Part shown: piece after piece, positions 26,367 through 35,183 of the stretch | How positions within the stretch are numbered: the stretch's first letter is position 1 | Layout: each line of letters opens with the position of its first letter | Assembly: GCA_041399155.1 (NCBI GenBank) | Contig: JAWKTI010000001.1 | Coordinates: 2,046,001 to 2,110,000, forward strand | Origin: Zavarzinella sp. | Lineage (GTDB): Bacteria; Planctomycetota; Planctomycetia; Gemmatales; Gemmataceae | Direction of reading: 5' to 3' | Length of the DNA stretch: 64,000 nt | Program-made: the position numbers and the translations under genes | The notes under the pieces: generated by a model | Databases searched by the model: none | What the model was told of the DNA's origin: nothing | Seen by the model: the letters and a program-made list of their open reading frames with translations, nothing else

Positions 26367-27019
26367 CAGCCTACCTCCTGACCATTTTCAAAAGTTTCCG
26401 ATTGAACGAATGCAACTTGCTTTTCCAGATCTTCTTTTGGTGCCACCACAAAACGGCTAAAGCGGCCATTCCGTGTGACGCATTCGATTTGCACTGCATC
26501 AAGTGTTTTGCCAAGCACAACACCCCAGAATGCAGCAAAGAAACCAGTCCAGATAAAATCTTCATGCTGATCTGATTCGATCACCAGATCGGGCAGGATC
26601 GAATTCTGCAACACGATGACCAATGTGGCAGCGTCTTCATCAATCCGCTGAATGGAAAGTCGCCCCCATCCATGGGCGGTAAATGCATCGCTCAGACAGG
26701 TTACAATCGTTCGAATACCCAGTTCAGCAGGCAGTTCGTTGTACTCTTTCTGAAGCTTTTGCAGGAACTTATTGGCAAACTGTTTGCCCCATGTTCGCCC
26801 GCACTGTTTCATGACCTGGCCATAGGATTGGCCCACTTCATACATCAGTGCATCCCGGAAACCGAGCAGAAAATCATCTGTCAAAGCACAGACACGGTCT
26901 CCATCAGCGTTGTGGCTTGCACCTGTTTCTACGTTTGTTCGGAAGTATTTCATTCCGCCATACAGGTTGCCGCGTAAGCGTAAGGCACCCTGAAATGGCT
27001 CATTCAAAGTATTGGACAT
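26366..27019 (-). CDS. V4R-domain protein, degenerate copy
   Basis: I place the start at ATG 27019 behind AGGAG, giving 217 residues. The protein is a paralogue of the next V4R gene: both carry CG-x2-WG-x6-F followed by Q-x-E (here QCGRTWGKQFANKF) and a C-terminal V4R-like strand-helix unit. Of the three V4R cysteines only one remains (C in VQIECVTRNG); the first is in FIWTGFF and the third is serine in RFSRF. V4R domains bind small hydrophobic or tetrapyrrole-like ligands or metals in other systems. The stop overlaps the first globin gene by one base. Confidence 0.78.
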   Translation of the reverse strand: MSNTLNEPFQGALRLRGNLYGGMKYFRTNVETGASHNADGDRVCALTDDFLLGFRDALMYEVGQSYGQVMKQCGRTWGKQFANKFLQKLQKEYNELPAELGIRTIVTCLSDAFTAHGWGRLSIQRIDEDAATLVIVLQNSILPDLVIESDQHEDFIWTGFFAAFWGVVLGKTLDAVQIECVTRNGRFSRFVVAPKEDLEKQVAFVQSETFENGQEVG

Positions 27020-27056
27020 TATTCGAAACTCCTTATATTTCAATTCAAGGTAACCG

Positions 27057-27842
27057 TTACATATTGTTGATTTTCTTGAGAATATCTTTCGCTGAGGCTC
27101 CTTCAGAGCGCCAGAAAGCAGCAGCTTCAGCACGGTCATGGTCGGCAATCACAAACTTACAGAAATCCTCCCCAGTGCCATAGCACTGGATTTCCGTTGA
27201 ACCAAGTGGGCGTTTCACCATGACACTGAAAGCTGATGCCAATAGCCCTGCATAAAAGTAGCAAAGAACATCACCAACATCGCCCACCGATTTTGCTACT
27301 GCAGATTCATAAAGTTCCACAAAGAGCAAACCTTTGTCTTTCTGGCGAAAATCGTAACGCCAGGTACCCCAACCAGTGATTGTCAGGGGCCACCACCAAC
27401 TTTCCATCAGAAAATCAACCCGCATGCGGTCCAGTTCGGCTTCAAACTCTGCCTGCATTCGGCCGACAAAGCGTTGCATATCGCGGATACCCCACTGATA
27501 GCCACACTTGTACATAATTTCCCGAGCAGCGGCATTACCCACTTCATCTTCGAGTGAACCCAACATGGCCACCATGAAGTCTTCTCCCACACGGATCATC
27601 CGTTGACCGTAAGGATTGCTAATGGTACCATCTGCATGGTTTTCACGATAAAATTCTTCATCGTGATAATGGTTATGTTTGTAGGCCTGGGTGCCTTCCT
27701 GAATCCCGATGGTGCGGCGGATCCGACCATCGCTGACACCAGTGCGTCTCAGCAGTGTGAGCGATTTCAAATCAGCTTCCTGACGCCAGATCAACTGTAA
27801 TTTTTGTTCGGACGGTTTATCGATCGCATTTGTATTCGACAT
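27057..27842 (-). CDS. V4R (4-vinyl reductase-type) domain protein
   Basis: The 261-residue protein has a unique N-terminal 75 residues with a His-rich stretch (KHNHYHDEEFY), then a V4R-type domain. The C-terminal triad C194, C220 and C228 (LCYFYAG, EIQCYGTGEDFCKF) is the family signature that can bind metal. V4R proteins occur in BchJ of chlorophyll synthesis, in methane metabolism and as sensor domains of regulators; all are soluble ligand-binding units. AAGGAG precedes ATG 27842. It is the second gene of the operon and its stop lies 37 bases before its degenerate paralogue. Confidence 0.85.
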   Translation of the reverse strand: MSNTNAIDKPSEQKLQLIWRQEADLKSLTLLRRTGVSDGRIRRTIGIQEGTQAYKHNHYHDEEFYRENHADGTISNPYGQRMIRVGEDFMVAMLGSLEDEVGNAAAREIMYKCGYQWGIRDMQRFVGRMQAEFEAELDRMRVDFLMESWWWPLTITGWGTWRYDFRQKDKGLLFVELYESAVAKSVGDVGDVLCYFYAGLLASAFSVMVKRPLGSTEIQCYGTGEDFCKFVIADHDRAEAAAFWRSEGASAKDILKKINNM

Positions 27843-27881
27843 ATGGTATTCTCCTTACGAGTCTTGTTGGTTTCCTGTTGC

Positions 27882-29594
27882 TTAATCCACTTTGGCCAGT
27901 TTCCAGCCCACGCACAGTTCATCAATCGGGCCAACTTCGATAAACTCGCCCATTTCCGCCTCTTCGATTACTGCAGGCAGCAATGCCGGCAGCACCAGTT
28001 TCAATTGGAGTCGCTTCGAAGCAGATTCTTCGATTTTCAATTCCCCGCCGACAATTTCACTCAGGCGGGAAACCAGAATCAGACCCTGTGGGAAGCCACC
28101 GGTGCTGTAATAATCAAGAGAAGGAGCCCGCAAGCCACCCAGGGGATATTGCAGATCCTGCATTTCGTTCGATTGCAACAGTGGGCCAGCATCAGGAATA
28201 GTAAACTCGATCGGTGGTTCGATATCGCGGGTTCCAGCTTGAGCTCTGCCAATTCGAACTTCAATCTGGCTATTCTTGACTGATTCGCAGGCATGGATCA
28301 ATAACGCACCCACCATCACTTTCAACCATTCTTCATCGAAGCACATCCAGCCACCCTGGTTGATAATCTTCAGGGAGTTATCGCGTGCGAAGAAACGCGA
28401 TTCCAATCGGACACCAACACTCTGCACCACTTCTGCAGCAATAAACTCGCGGTTTCCAGGTGCTGGGATTTCACTCCAGAATGCTGTGGCAAACCAATCC
28501 ATGATTTCGATGGTGCTGGTTAACTCGTTCAGCATGCGGGAGATACCACTTACTTTTGGCAGCAAGGTGGCACGATCGGCAGATTTTTTCGTGCTGTCGA
28601 GAGCCCCACGAACTACAGGTGCCAGAGATTGCAAGGTGGAGCGGGTCTCATTCAGCCATCGTCCAGTTACCTGGCGGAACATTTCCCCACGTGCCTGCAC
28701 CAGCATCTGTGCCAGAGATTCACGTTCAGAAGAGATTTCACGCACGGAAACAGGAAACCATTTTTCTTTGCCGTATTGGAATGGTGTACCTTTCGAAAGT
28801 CGGACGATCCGATTGCCCTGGTCAATTGCAGCCAGCGTGCTGGTTTCGTTGCTCTGCAACCACTCCATCACTTCGCTGTTTCGACATACGTTTACGTTCG
28901 GATCTTCAACGAGCGACATCTCTGCAGGATTGGGTGAAAACAGGTCGGTAATCGACTTTTTCTGCCACGACATTCGTGGAAGCTGGAACATCTCTTCGCA
29001 TGATGTATTCATCAACCGAATGATGCCATTTTCATCAATAGTAACTGCCGGACTTGCCAATGAGTTCAAAATGCGTGCGGTCAGGTTCAGTCGTTGGCGG
29101 GTTACGTTCAATTCGTGAAAAACGGCTTTATTGTATTCGTTTAGTGCCGCATCCAAACTGGGTTCTGAATTATTGGTATTGAGCTGCTTACCGACAGAAA
29201 CCTGTGCGTTGGGAATATCTTTGCTGGTTTCCTGCACCCACTGTTGCACCTGATTGGACAACTCCTGGCGTGCAGCAAGCTGCTGCGATAACTGATCGAT
29301 CGTGTAAGCAATGAAGCCCAGTTCATCGCGTCGCTCAAGTGGCAGCGATTCAAATTGCCGGGCTCCATGAAACTGGCCCACGGCACTCGTCAGGCGGGCG
29401 ACCGGTGCACTCAGTACCCACAATAAGGCTCCTGTGATCACGGCACTGCCAGCACCCACAATCAACAGTAATGCCTGGGTATCGAGTTGCCCCTGTAGTG
29501 CCAGTGCCCCACCTGCAAGCACCAGGGGGGTTAACGCGACGGCAACAATACTGAAACGAAACTTTGAGGATTTTTCCACGGCTGGGAAAGACAT
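27882..29594 (-). CDS. Membrane HAMP/PAS sensor with degenerate histidine-kinase core
   Basis: The start at ATG 29594 is fixed by GGAG; a GTG lies four codons upstream. The 570-residue protein has two close transmembrane helices (about residues 12-32 and 38-60) with almost no periplasmic loop. A HAMP-like region, a PAS domain (SLASPAVTIDENGIIRLMN) and a kinase-like C-terminus follow. The dimerisation region contains no histidine (QARGEMFRQVTGRWLNETR), and the ATPase N box is altered (ALLIHACESV), though a G-box-like FPQGLILVSRL survives. It is therefore probably a pseudokinase that senses near or within the membrane. It is the first gene of the operon. Confidence 0.8.
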   Translation of the reverse strand: MSFPAVEKSSKFRFSIVAVALTPLVLAGGALALQGQLDTQALLLIVGAGSAVITGALLWVLSAPVARLTSAVGQFHGARQFESLPLERRDELGFIAYTIDQLSQQLAARQELSNQVQQWVQETSKDIPNAQVSVGKQLNTNNSEPSLDAALNEYNKAVFHELNVTRQRLNLTARILNSLASPAVTIDENGIIRLMNTSCEEMFQLPRMSWQKKSITDLFSPNPAEMSLVEDPNVNVCRNSEVMEWLQSNETSTLAAIDQGNRIVRLSKGTPFQYGKEKWFPVSVREISSERESLAQMLVQARGEMFRQVTGRWLNETRSTLQSLAPVVRGALDSTKKSADRATLLPKVSGISRMLNELTSTIEIMDWFATAFWSEIPAPGNREFIAAEVVQSVGVRLESRFFARDNSLKIINQGGWMCFDEEWLKVMVGALLIHACESVKNSQIEVRIGRAQAGTRDIEPPIEFTIPDAGPLLQSNEMQDLQYPLGGLRAPSLDYYSTGGFPQGLILVSRLSEIVGGELKIEESASKRLQLKLVLPALLPAVIEEAEMGEFIEVGPIDELCVGWKLAKVD

Positions 29595-29624
29595 GTTTGA
29601 CTCCACAAACGGACATAATTTCCT

Positions 29625-29654
29625 GGTTCACAACACGAATCCAAGGTGTGAACC
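29625..29654 (-). promoter_or_regulatory. Inverted repeat in the bilin-operon leader
   Basis: GGTTCACA (29625-29632) and TGTGAACC (29647-29654) are perfect 8-bp arms, 14 bases apart, starting about 30 bases upstream of the sensor start codon. CCAAG (29641-29645) and CTTGG (29657-29661) form a second, interleaved pairing, so two alternative RNA folds are possible. It may be an operator or a leader RNA switch. Confidence 0.45.
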
Positions 29655-29672
29655 GCTCTTGGTAAGTTTTTT

Positions 29673-29690
29673 GCACCAAAGTTTTGGTGC
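29673..29690 (-). promoter_or_regulatory. Perfect 18-bp dyad upstream of the bilin operon
   Basis: GCACCAAA-GT-TTTGGTGC is a perfect 8-bp inverted repeat with a 2-base centre, about 80 bases upstream of the first start codon. The centre is too short for a good RNA hairpin, so a dimeric regulator site on DNA is the simpler reading. Confidence 0.5.
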
Positions 29691-29821
29691 TGTCGGAATT
29701 GCAAGTGCGAGCATAATTCCGATGCTGAAAACTAGTATCTGATCGATAAAACTCAACTAAAAATAATCCAAATCGTCCAACTATTGTCTCGCAGGAATTT
29801 TGAACAAACACTGCCAGAAGA

Positions 29822-29844
29822 GAATTCAGGCAATGGCTGAATTC
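29822..29844. repeat. Inverted repeat between sulfatase and bilin operon
   Basis: GAATTCAG (29822-29829) and CTGAATTC (29837-29844) pair perfectly around a 7-base loop. There is no T tract on the minus strand, so a terminator role after the sulfatase gene is uncertain. The rest of 29691-29972 shows nothing recognisable. Confidence 0.35.
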
Positions 29845-29972
29845 ATGGTAGAATTTGAGGATAAAAACGAATTTTTCACTCCGAGCAGAATTGCAATATC
29901 AGTATTGAACCATTGAATTGTCTCTGAAATGAATTATCGAGGTGGGATCGAAATGATGTTACCCGGCGTTCA

Positions 29973-31520
29973 CTAACGGATTTTGGGATCGGGCAGCCCA
30001 CTGCGAATCCCCTCATCAATCGGCATTTTATCTGGGTTCGCCCCTGCTTTCTGTATCAACTCATTTAACTGGTTGTGTAATTCCTTTACCAACGTGGCAT
30101 GTTCGGCACTTCGAATCAGGTTTTTCGATTCAGTGGGATCATTCTGCAAATCGTACAATTCCGCCATGTGCTTATCGGCTGTGCCATCACCGTGGGGATA
30201 GCGAATGTACTTATAACGATCGGTACGAATCGCACGTACGTTAGGTGTGTAGGGAAACTGTTTTTCGTAGTTGTACTCATAGTACCAGGCGGTGCGGAAC
30301 GCATCCTTTTCTCCGCGAAGCAATGGTACCCAAGACATTCCGTGGATATTCTGAAGTGGTTTCGCCTGACATAACTCCAGAATTGTTGGAGCAAAATCGA
30401 GCGTAAGTACTTGCTGCTTCAATACTTTTGGCTGATTTACCGGAACTAACCTGGGATAGCGCACCACCAGAGGCAACCGAATACTTGGTTCGTGGGCCGT
30501 GCGTTTATCCACCATGCCGTGCTCACCATTTAACAGGCCATTATCAGTGGTGTAGATAAAAACCGTATTATCCAGAACGCCCAGTTTATCCAATTTCTCG
30601 TAAAGCACCCCCACACTATCATCAACCGATTGAATGGTGCCCCAGTATGCCCGCGTCATCGCTTCAAAATCTTTGACAGCTTCCGGGGAACGGTCCGGAA
30701 ACTTCTTGCGATACGAAAACAGTGGGCCGTAAATCCCGTGCCAGGTATCGAGCCGTTTCTGGAACCAATCGGGTTTGTCTTTCAATTGAAAAGCAGAATC
30801 CGGATATGGAATCTTCACACGATCAAATGAGTGTTCGTATTTCTTTTCAGGATAGTAAAAACTGTGCGGTGCCTTGTGCCCTACCATTAAGAGAAAGGGT
30901 TTCTTTTGTTGGGCTGCGTTTTGCAGCCAGTCTGTGGCCATTTCCGTCACCACGTGGGTGTAGTAACCGGGTACCACTTTGCGCTCCCCACCATTGACTC
31001 GAAATTCGGTATCGAAATATTTTCCCTGCCCACGGTGGGTAACAAAGTGATCGAAACCGGGGCGTTTGTCGTCGTTCTCTTCGCCCATGTGCCACTTGCC
31101 AATGTAGGCAGTCTGATACCCGGCCTGCTGCAACATCAGCGGGAAACTTTGCAGGTTTTTTGGATATTCAGTGAAGTTATTTACCACACCATGAGAGTGG
31201 GCATACAATCCGCTGAGTATCGATGCACGGCTAGGGGAACACAACGAAGTCGTGCAAAATGCATTGGGAAAATAAACACCTTCTTTTCCCAACCGATCAA
31301 TGTTGGGAGTCTTCAGGTGCGGATTTCCGCCAGAAATACCAATGGTATCCCACCGAGCATCATCGGTCAGAATAAACACTACATTGGGACGTGGCAGATT
31401 TCGCTCTTCAGCAAAGGACAATGTTGCCAACGAAAAAATCAAAACGGTTTGAAAATACTTGTACCAATTGAAAGCCAATTTGCTTACTCCAGTAGGGGAA
31501 AGGTAACAACATTCTACCAT
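29973..31520 (-). CDS. Exported arylsulfatase-type sulfatase
   Basis: The enzyme hydrolyses sulfate esters, probably of polysaccharides. The formylglycine motif C-S-P-S-R is in SLCSPSRASILSG, the N-terminal metal site is FILTDDARWD, and TDNGLLNGEHG supplies further metal ligands. An N-terminal hydrophobic segment (FQTVLIFSLATLSFA) is a signal peptide. The frame begins at ATG 31520, but TTG 31478 has GGAG eight bases upstream and removes an unlikely leader, so it may be the true start. Maturation needs a formylglycine-generating enzyme, which is not in the window. Sulfatases are numerous in planctomycetes. Confidence 0.93.
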   Translation of the reverse strand: MVECCYLSPTGVSKLAFNWYKYFQTVLIFSLATLSFAEERNLPRPNVVFILTDDARWDTIGISGGNPHLKTPNIDRLGKEGVYFPNAFCTTSLCSPSRASILSGLYAHSHGVVNNFTEYPKNLQSFPLMLQQAGYQTAYIGKWHMGEENDDKRPGFDHFVTHRGQGKYFDTEFRVNGGERKVVPGYYTHVVTEMATDWLQNAAQQKKPFLLMVGHKAPHSFYYPEKKYEHSFDRVKIPYPDSAFQLKDKPDWFQKRLDTWHGIYGPLFSYRKKFPDRSPEAVKDFEAMTRAYWGTIQSVDDSVGVLYEKLDKLGVLDNTVFIYTTDNGLLNGEHGMVDKRTAHEPSIRLPLVVRYPRLVPVNQPKVLKQQVLTLDFAPTILELCQAKPLQNIHGMSWVPLLRGEKDAFRTAWYYEYNYEKQFPYTPNVRAIRTDRYKYIRYPHGDGTADKHMAELYDLQNDPTESKNLIRSAEHATLVKELHNQLNELIQKAGANPDKMPIDEGIRSGLPDPKIR

Positions 31521-31588
31521 TCAGACATTCGAAAGATATACTGTATTTTGCCAGTGTTTGGCAGTTGTTTATTTTTAAAGGAAATGTT

Positions 31589-32017
31589 ATGCAGAAGTTG
31601 ATCGGAATTACATTCGTTGGTGTATTACTGCTGACAGCAAGCGGTTGCTCCAATCGAGCCAAAGCAGAGAAAGTTGTTGAAGAAATGCTGTCAATACTTC
31701 AACAGTTCAACGACACACTTGCTTCAGTGAAAGACAAGGATTCTGCCAAGGCAGCAGCATCCAAATTGGATCAACTTGGCCAGCAAATTAAGGCATTAGC
31801 AGAAAAAAATAAAGATCTGAAGATCACAAAGGACGATGAAAAATATCTCGAAGAAAAATTCAAACCCAAGTTTGATGAAATTGGCAAAACGTTGAGCCAA
31901 ACTGCGATGAAAGCAGGCCTTGCTTCGATGGGTGAACCTACTTTTATGAAAGCGATTCAAAACTTTGGTGCTAGTGCTCAAGAAGCTCAGAATATCATGA
32001 AAGCTAACGAAAAATAA
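31589..32017 (+). CDS. Small predicted lipoprotein, helical
   Basis: The start at ATG 31589 follows AAGGA and gives 142 residues. The signal peptide ends in the lipobox LLTASGC. The mature protein is Lys/Ala-rich and helical, with heptad-like spacing (KAAASKLDQLGQQIKALAEK), like other small periplasmic helical lipoproteins. Function is unknown. It diverges from the sulfatase gene. Confidence 0.7.
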   Translation: MQKLIGITFVGVLLLTASGCSNRAKAEKVVEEMLSILQQFNDTLASVKDKDSAKAAASKLDQLGQQIKALAEKNKDLKITKDDEKYLEEKFKPKFDEIGKTLSQTAMKAGLASMGEPTFMKAIQNFGASAQEAQNIMKANEK

Positions 32018-32063
32018 TTCATCCCACACGAAGCGTCTAAATCTATTTCATTGTTGAGTGCGT

Positions 32064-32107
32064 AAAAAAACCCCGTTGCCGCAGGCATCCACCTTTGTAC
32101 AACGGGG
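32064..32107 (-). terminator. Intrinsic terminator of the SpoIIE phosphatase gene
   Basis: CCCCGTTG (32071-32078) pairs with CAACGGGG (32100-32107) around a 21-base loop. On the minus strand the stem is followed directly by seven T. It lies 176 bases downstream of the phosphatase stop and between convergent genes. Confidence 0.7.
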
Positions 32108-32283
32108 CCGGAACAGAGAAGAGACAAGTGTGAGATTACCAGATCAATTCGATGGTTGTCAAATGAAAAAGTGGGGAAAATTGAAAAATGATTTACCAGC
32201 CACCAATTAATTGACGTATCAATATCTCAATCGCAAGATAATCACTTTTAAATTAACTGATCCGCAATTAGTTGATATGCAAT

Positions 32284-33531
32284 CTAATTCAGCTTGGGGA
32301 TCTTGAATTCGCCAGTAATCTCGCCCGCTTTTTTCTTCGATTTCACGAAACTTGCCACCAGCAGGGTACAATCATCGGCTGCGTGGGCAGTCCCCAAATA
32401 ATCGTCCAGGTGGGAAAGCACTTGTTGAATAGTGTTTCGTGCGTTCCCTTGCGACTGCAAAACCGCCTGGTCCAGTCGGTCTAAACCAAAAGGTTCTTCG
32501 TTTTCGTTCGTGGCATCGGTTACACCATCTGTGAAAAACAGCACTTCGTCTCCGGGCCGCACCGAAAAATCGGTGTGTTGATATTCCACCTCCGCCATAA
32601 TACCCAGTGGTATTCGCTTCTGTGAACGCAATTCCGTGATTGAATTCCCAACAGAATTTCGCATTCGGGGTGCCGGGTGGCCAGCATTACATATCTGCAG
32701 CACCGCGCGGTCCTGATCGTAAACTGCATAAACTGCAGTCACAAAAATGCCCTTGGAATGGGTTTCCATCTGCACCAGATGCCGGTTGATGTACTCCAGC
32801 AATAATCCAGGCTGCGAAGTGGGGCCGGAATATGTCTGTATCAGTGAATGAACTATGGCCATCACCATCGCTGCGTGGCCACCATGGCCGGATACATCGG
32901 CCACCAATATCCCCCACCTGCCCCGTGGGAGTCGCAGTACGTGGTAATAATCCCCACCCGCGTGGCTGGAAGGCAGATATTCCACGGCCAGTTGCAACGT
33001 AGAAATGACTGGCAATGCATTTGGCAACAGCGATTTTTGCAGAGCGGCGATCAATTGCATTTCGCGGGCATTCTGCAAACGGACTTCTTCCAGTTCGTTC
33101 AGCAGTGCAAGCCGACTGACTTCCGTAAAGTATTGCAGCAGAAGCAGTTGAATCGAATGATTACTTTCAGAAGTGGGGGGCAACTGCTCTTGATCCACCA
33201 CGATGCAAATCTCCAGACTTGATCTGCCGGGAAAAATTGTTGTGATGCTGTGATCCGTGCGTACCAAAGTTTCTAATGGACGTGTGATCGTGGGCGATGA
33301 ATGTAACAACTCCGTAACATCTTCACTGCTGAGCGTAACACGATGTGCATGAAATTGACCCGATTCTCGCAGAAAGAGGCAGCCAGTCCATTGTTGATGC
33401 AATTGGCGATTGAGCAGCAACACAGCACCAGATGTGACAAACCGGTTCAAATAATTTTGTACGACTTCGGTAAGGCAATCTGGGCTGACAGCACTTTTCC
33501 AACCACGAATCGCATCCATTTGGGAAATCAT
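32284..33531 (-). CDS. SpoIIE/RsbU-type PP2C serine phosphatase
   Basis: The C-terminal half is a PP2C-like SpoIIE domain. Metal-binding blocks are SSHAGGDYYHV and LVADVSGHGGHAA, followed by GHPAP and FFTDGVTDA. The N-terminal 160 residues resemble a sensory (GAF-like) module. Such enzymes dephosphorylate anti-sigma-factor antagonists and so set sigma-factor activity. The open frame starts at TTG 33558, but ATG 33531 (MISQMDAIRG) seems the better start; neither has a strong ribosome site. No partner anti-sigma factor is adjacent. Confidence 0.88.
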   Translation of the reverse strand: MISQMDAIRGWKSAVSPDCLTEVVQNYLNRFVTSGAVLLLNRQLHQQWTGCLFLRESGQFHAHRVTLSSEDVTELLHSSPTITRPLETLVRTDHSITTIFPGRSSLEICIVVDQEQLPPTSESNHSIQLLLLQYFTEVSRLALLNELEEVRLQNAREMQLIAALQKSLLPNALPVISTLQLAVEYLPSSHAGGDYYHVLRLPRGRWGILVADVSGHGGHAAMVMAIVHSLIQTYSGPTSQPGLLLEYINRHLVQMETHSKGIFVTAVYAVYDQDRAVLQICNAGHPAPRMRNSVGNSITELRSQKRIPLGIMAEVEYQHTDFSVRPGDEVLFFTDGVTDATNENEEPFGLDRLDQAVLQSQGNARNTIQQVLSHLDDYLGTAHAADDCTLLVASFVKSKKKAGEITGEFKIPKLN

Positions 33532-33805
33532 TTCACCCAAACTCACAGTAATTGACAAGAAGGGACGAAATTTCTGCTGAAATGATCAGTTCAGTGAAAA
33601 ATCGGTCTTTAGTAAATCACAATGCGTGCAGATGGGCAAGCAATTAATGTTGGAATCCGTTGAAAATTTCTGTTAAGATTACTTTAAGATTTTCCAAAGC
33701 TGGGATTTAGCAACTTTTTGTGGCACCATATGCTGGAGAATCTGGCAAAGCCTACTAAGTTGATCACCAAACTACTTAATTAATGGTCATGCGAGCAAAA
33801 CCAGG

Positions 33806-34543
33806 ATGTTGCCTGTAAGCGAAAGTGTGAACACTACCGATATCGAAGGTTGCGAAGCAATCCTGGGATATCGATTTCGGGACGCAAAATTACTGTCGAC
33901 TGCCCTCACCCACCGTAGTTCTGCATGCACCCGCCTGGATTCCTACGAACGTCTGGAATTGCTAGGGGATGCCGTCCTGGGCCTGGTGTGCGTCGAATTT
34001 CTGTTTCGATTTCAGGAAGAAGCAGATGAAGGTACCCTGACCAAACTGAAATCGTTTCTGGTTAGTCGCGCTTCCTGTAAAGAAATGTTGCTGGAACTGG
34101 GTCTCGCCACTTATCTGAAGATCAGCAAAGGGCTCGGCAATGCGGAAGAATTGCCTGAAAGTATTCTTGCGGGCACGTTTGAAGCGATTCTGGGGGCAAT
34201 TTATCTGGACGGTGGGTTGGAAGAGGTAACACGATTTCTTTTGCCGGTGTTGAAGCACCGAATGGAAGCAATTGATCCTGTACTGCAAATTGAAAATGCG
34301 AAATCCCAACTGCAGCAATACACCCAGCGCAAGAATGGCAAAACTCCTAAGTACTTAATAATCAAGGAGATCGGACCAGATCATCTGAAGCAATTTTTGA
34401 TTGCGGTGCAGTACGAATCCCGCACCTTCTCCCCCGCGTGGGGGAATTCAAAAAAATCGGCTGAGATTCGGGCAGCAGCAAATGCTCTTGCAGAAATTGA
34501 AGATCAGCCGGTACCATTTTCCAGCGGAATGACCGATGTCTAA
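33806..34543 (+). CDS. rnc: Ribonuclease III
   Basis: RNase III cleaves double-stranded RNA in rRNA and mRNA maturation. The signature ERLELLGDAVLGL lies near residue 50. The second acidic site is in GTFEAILGAIYLDGG, with the metal-binding glutamate. Residues about 165-235 are the double-stranded RNA-binding domain (AKSQLQQYTQ through KKSAEIRAAANALAEI). It overlaps the next gene by eight bases. Confidence 0.95.
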   Translation: MLPVSESVNTTDIEGCEAILGYRFRDAKLLSTALTHRSSACTRLDSYERLELLGDAVLGLVCVEFLFRFQEEADEGTLTKLKSFLVSRASCKEMLLELGLATYLKISKGLGNAEELPESILAGTFEAILGAIYLDGGLEEVTRFLLPVLKHRMEAIDPVLQIENAKSQLQQYTQRKNGKTPKYLIIKEIGPDHLKQFLIAVQYESRTFSPAWGNSKKSAEIRAAANALAEIEDQPVPFSSGMTDV

Positions 34544-34772
34544 GCCATTTGCTTACAAAATTTATTGCCAGACCAAAAACTGTGGGCGAACTGCTACCCA
34601 CAAAGTGGCAGCACGGTGGAGCGATGGTAATACTGCTGAAATGAAAACTTATTTTCTGAGTTGTGAATCGTGCGTTGAGCAGCACCTGCTGGAAGCGATC
34701 CAAAAACAACAAACATGTAAACTACTTCCAGAAGAAACTCTGGAACTACCCACCATCTTTCAAATAAATTGA
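34536..34772 (+). CDS. Small protein with a four-cysteine putative zinc site
   Basis: The 78-residue product has C11-x4-C16 and C43-x2-C46, enough for one zinc site (YCQTKNC and LSCESC). It starts inside the last codons of rnc (8-base overlap), so it is translationally coupled. Function is unknown; the pairing with RNase III suggests but does not show an RNA-related role. Confidence 0.6.
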   Translation: MSKPFAYKIYCQTKNCGRTATHKVAARWSDGNTAEMKTYFLSCESCVEQHLLEAIQKQQTCKLLPEETLELPTIFQIN

Positions 34773-34796
34773 ACTCGATTTGAAAGAACAAACTTC

Positions 34797-35183
34797 CTAA
34801 GCTGCTGATTCATCAGGAGTTGCGAACGCTTTATTTACTGCTTCCATCAACCGTTCCATCGCAAAGGGTTTACGAATGTAATCGATTACCCCCAGGTATT
34901 CCGCATAAGCTTTGTGGCGGCTCCCTTCGTTGGCTGTAATCATAATCATCGGTGGGGCGTCTGGTTTATCGCGAAAATGCTCCAGCACCGGATAACCACC
35001 CATCCCGGGCATCATCATATCCAGAATTACAAGGTCAGGACGATTGTTGGAAATCAGCGTTTTGGCCTGCTTGCCATCAGACGCCTGACTGACTCGAAAA
35101 CCATGCTTTTCCAGTAACGTGCGTAATCCATCGCTCAACTCTCGGTCATCATCCACAATCAAAATGGTTTTCTGTTCCGCCAT
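34797..35183 (-). CDS. Single-domain response regulator
   Basis: From ATG 35183 (preceded by GGAG) the 128-residue protein is a stand-alone CheY-like receiver. It has the acidic pair DDD in ILIVDDDREL, the phosphoacceptor aspartate in VILDMMMPGMGG, the T in MITANEG and the lysine in IRKPFA. No output domain or cognate kinase is adjacent. It is convergent with the zinc-site protein gene. Confidence 0.9.
   Translation of the reverse strand: MAEQKTILIVDDDRELSDGLRTLLEKHGFRVSQASDGKQAKTLISNNRPDLVILDMMMPGMGGYPVLEHFRDKPDAPPMIMITANEGSRHKAYAEYLGVIDYIRKPFAMERLMEAVNKAFATPDESAA

Noticed and set aside
23070..29594. Photosynthesis or phycobilisome cluster
   Set aside because: No chlorophyll, linker, lyase or bilin-reductase gene is present and the globins lack the attachment cysteine; a light-harvesting role is not supported.
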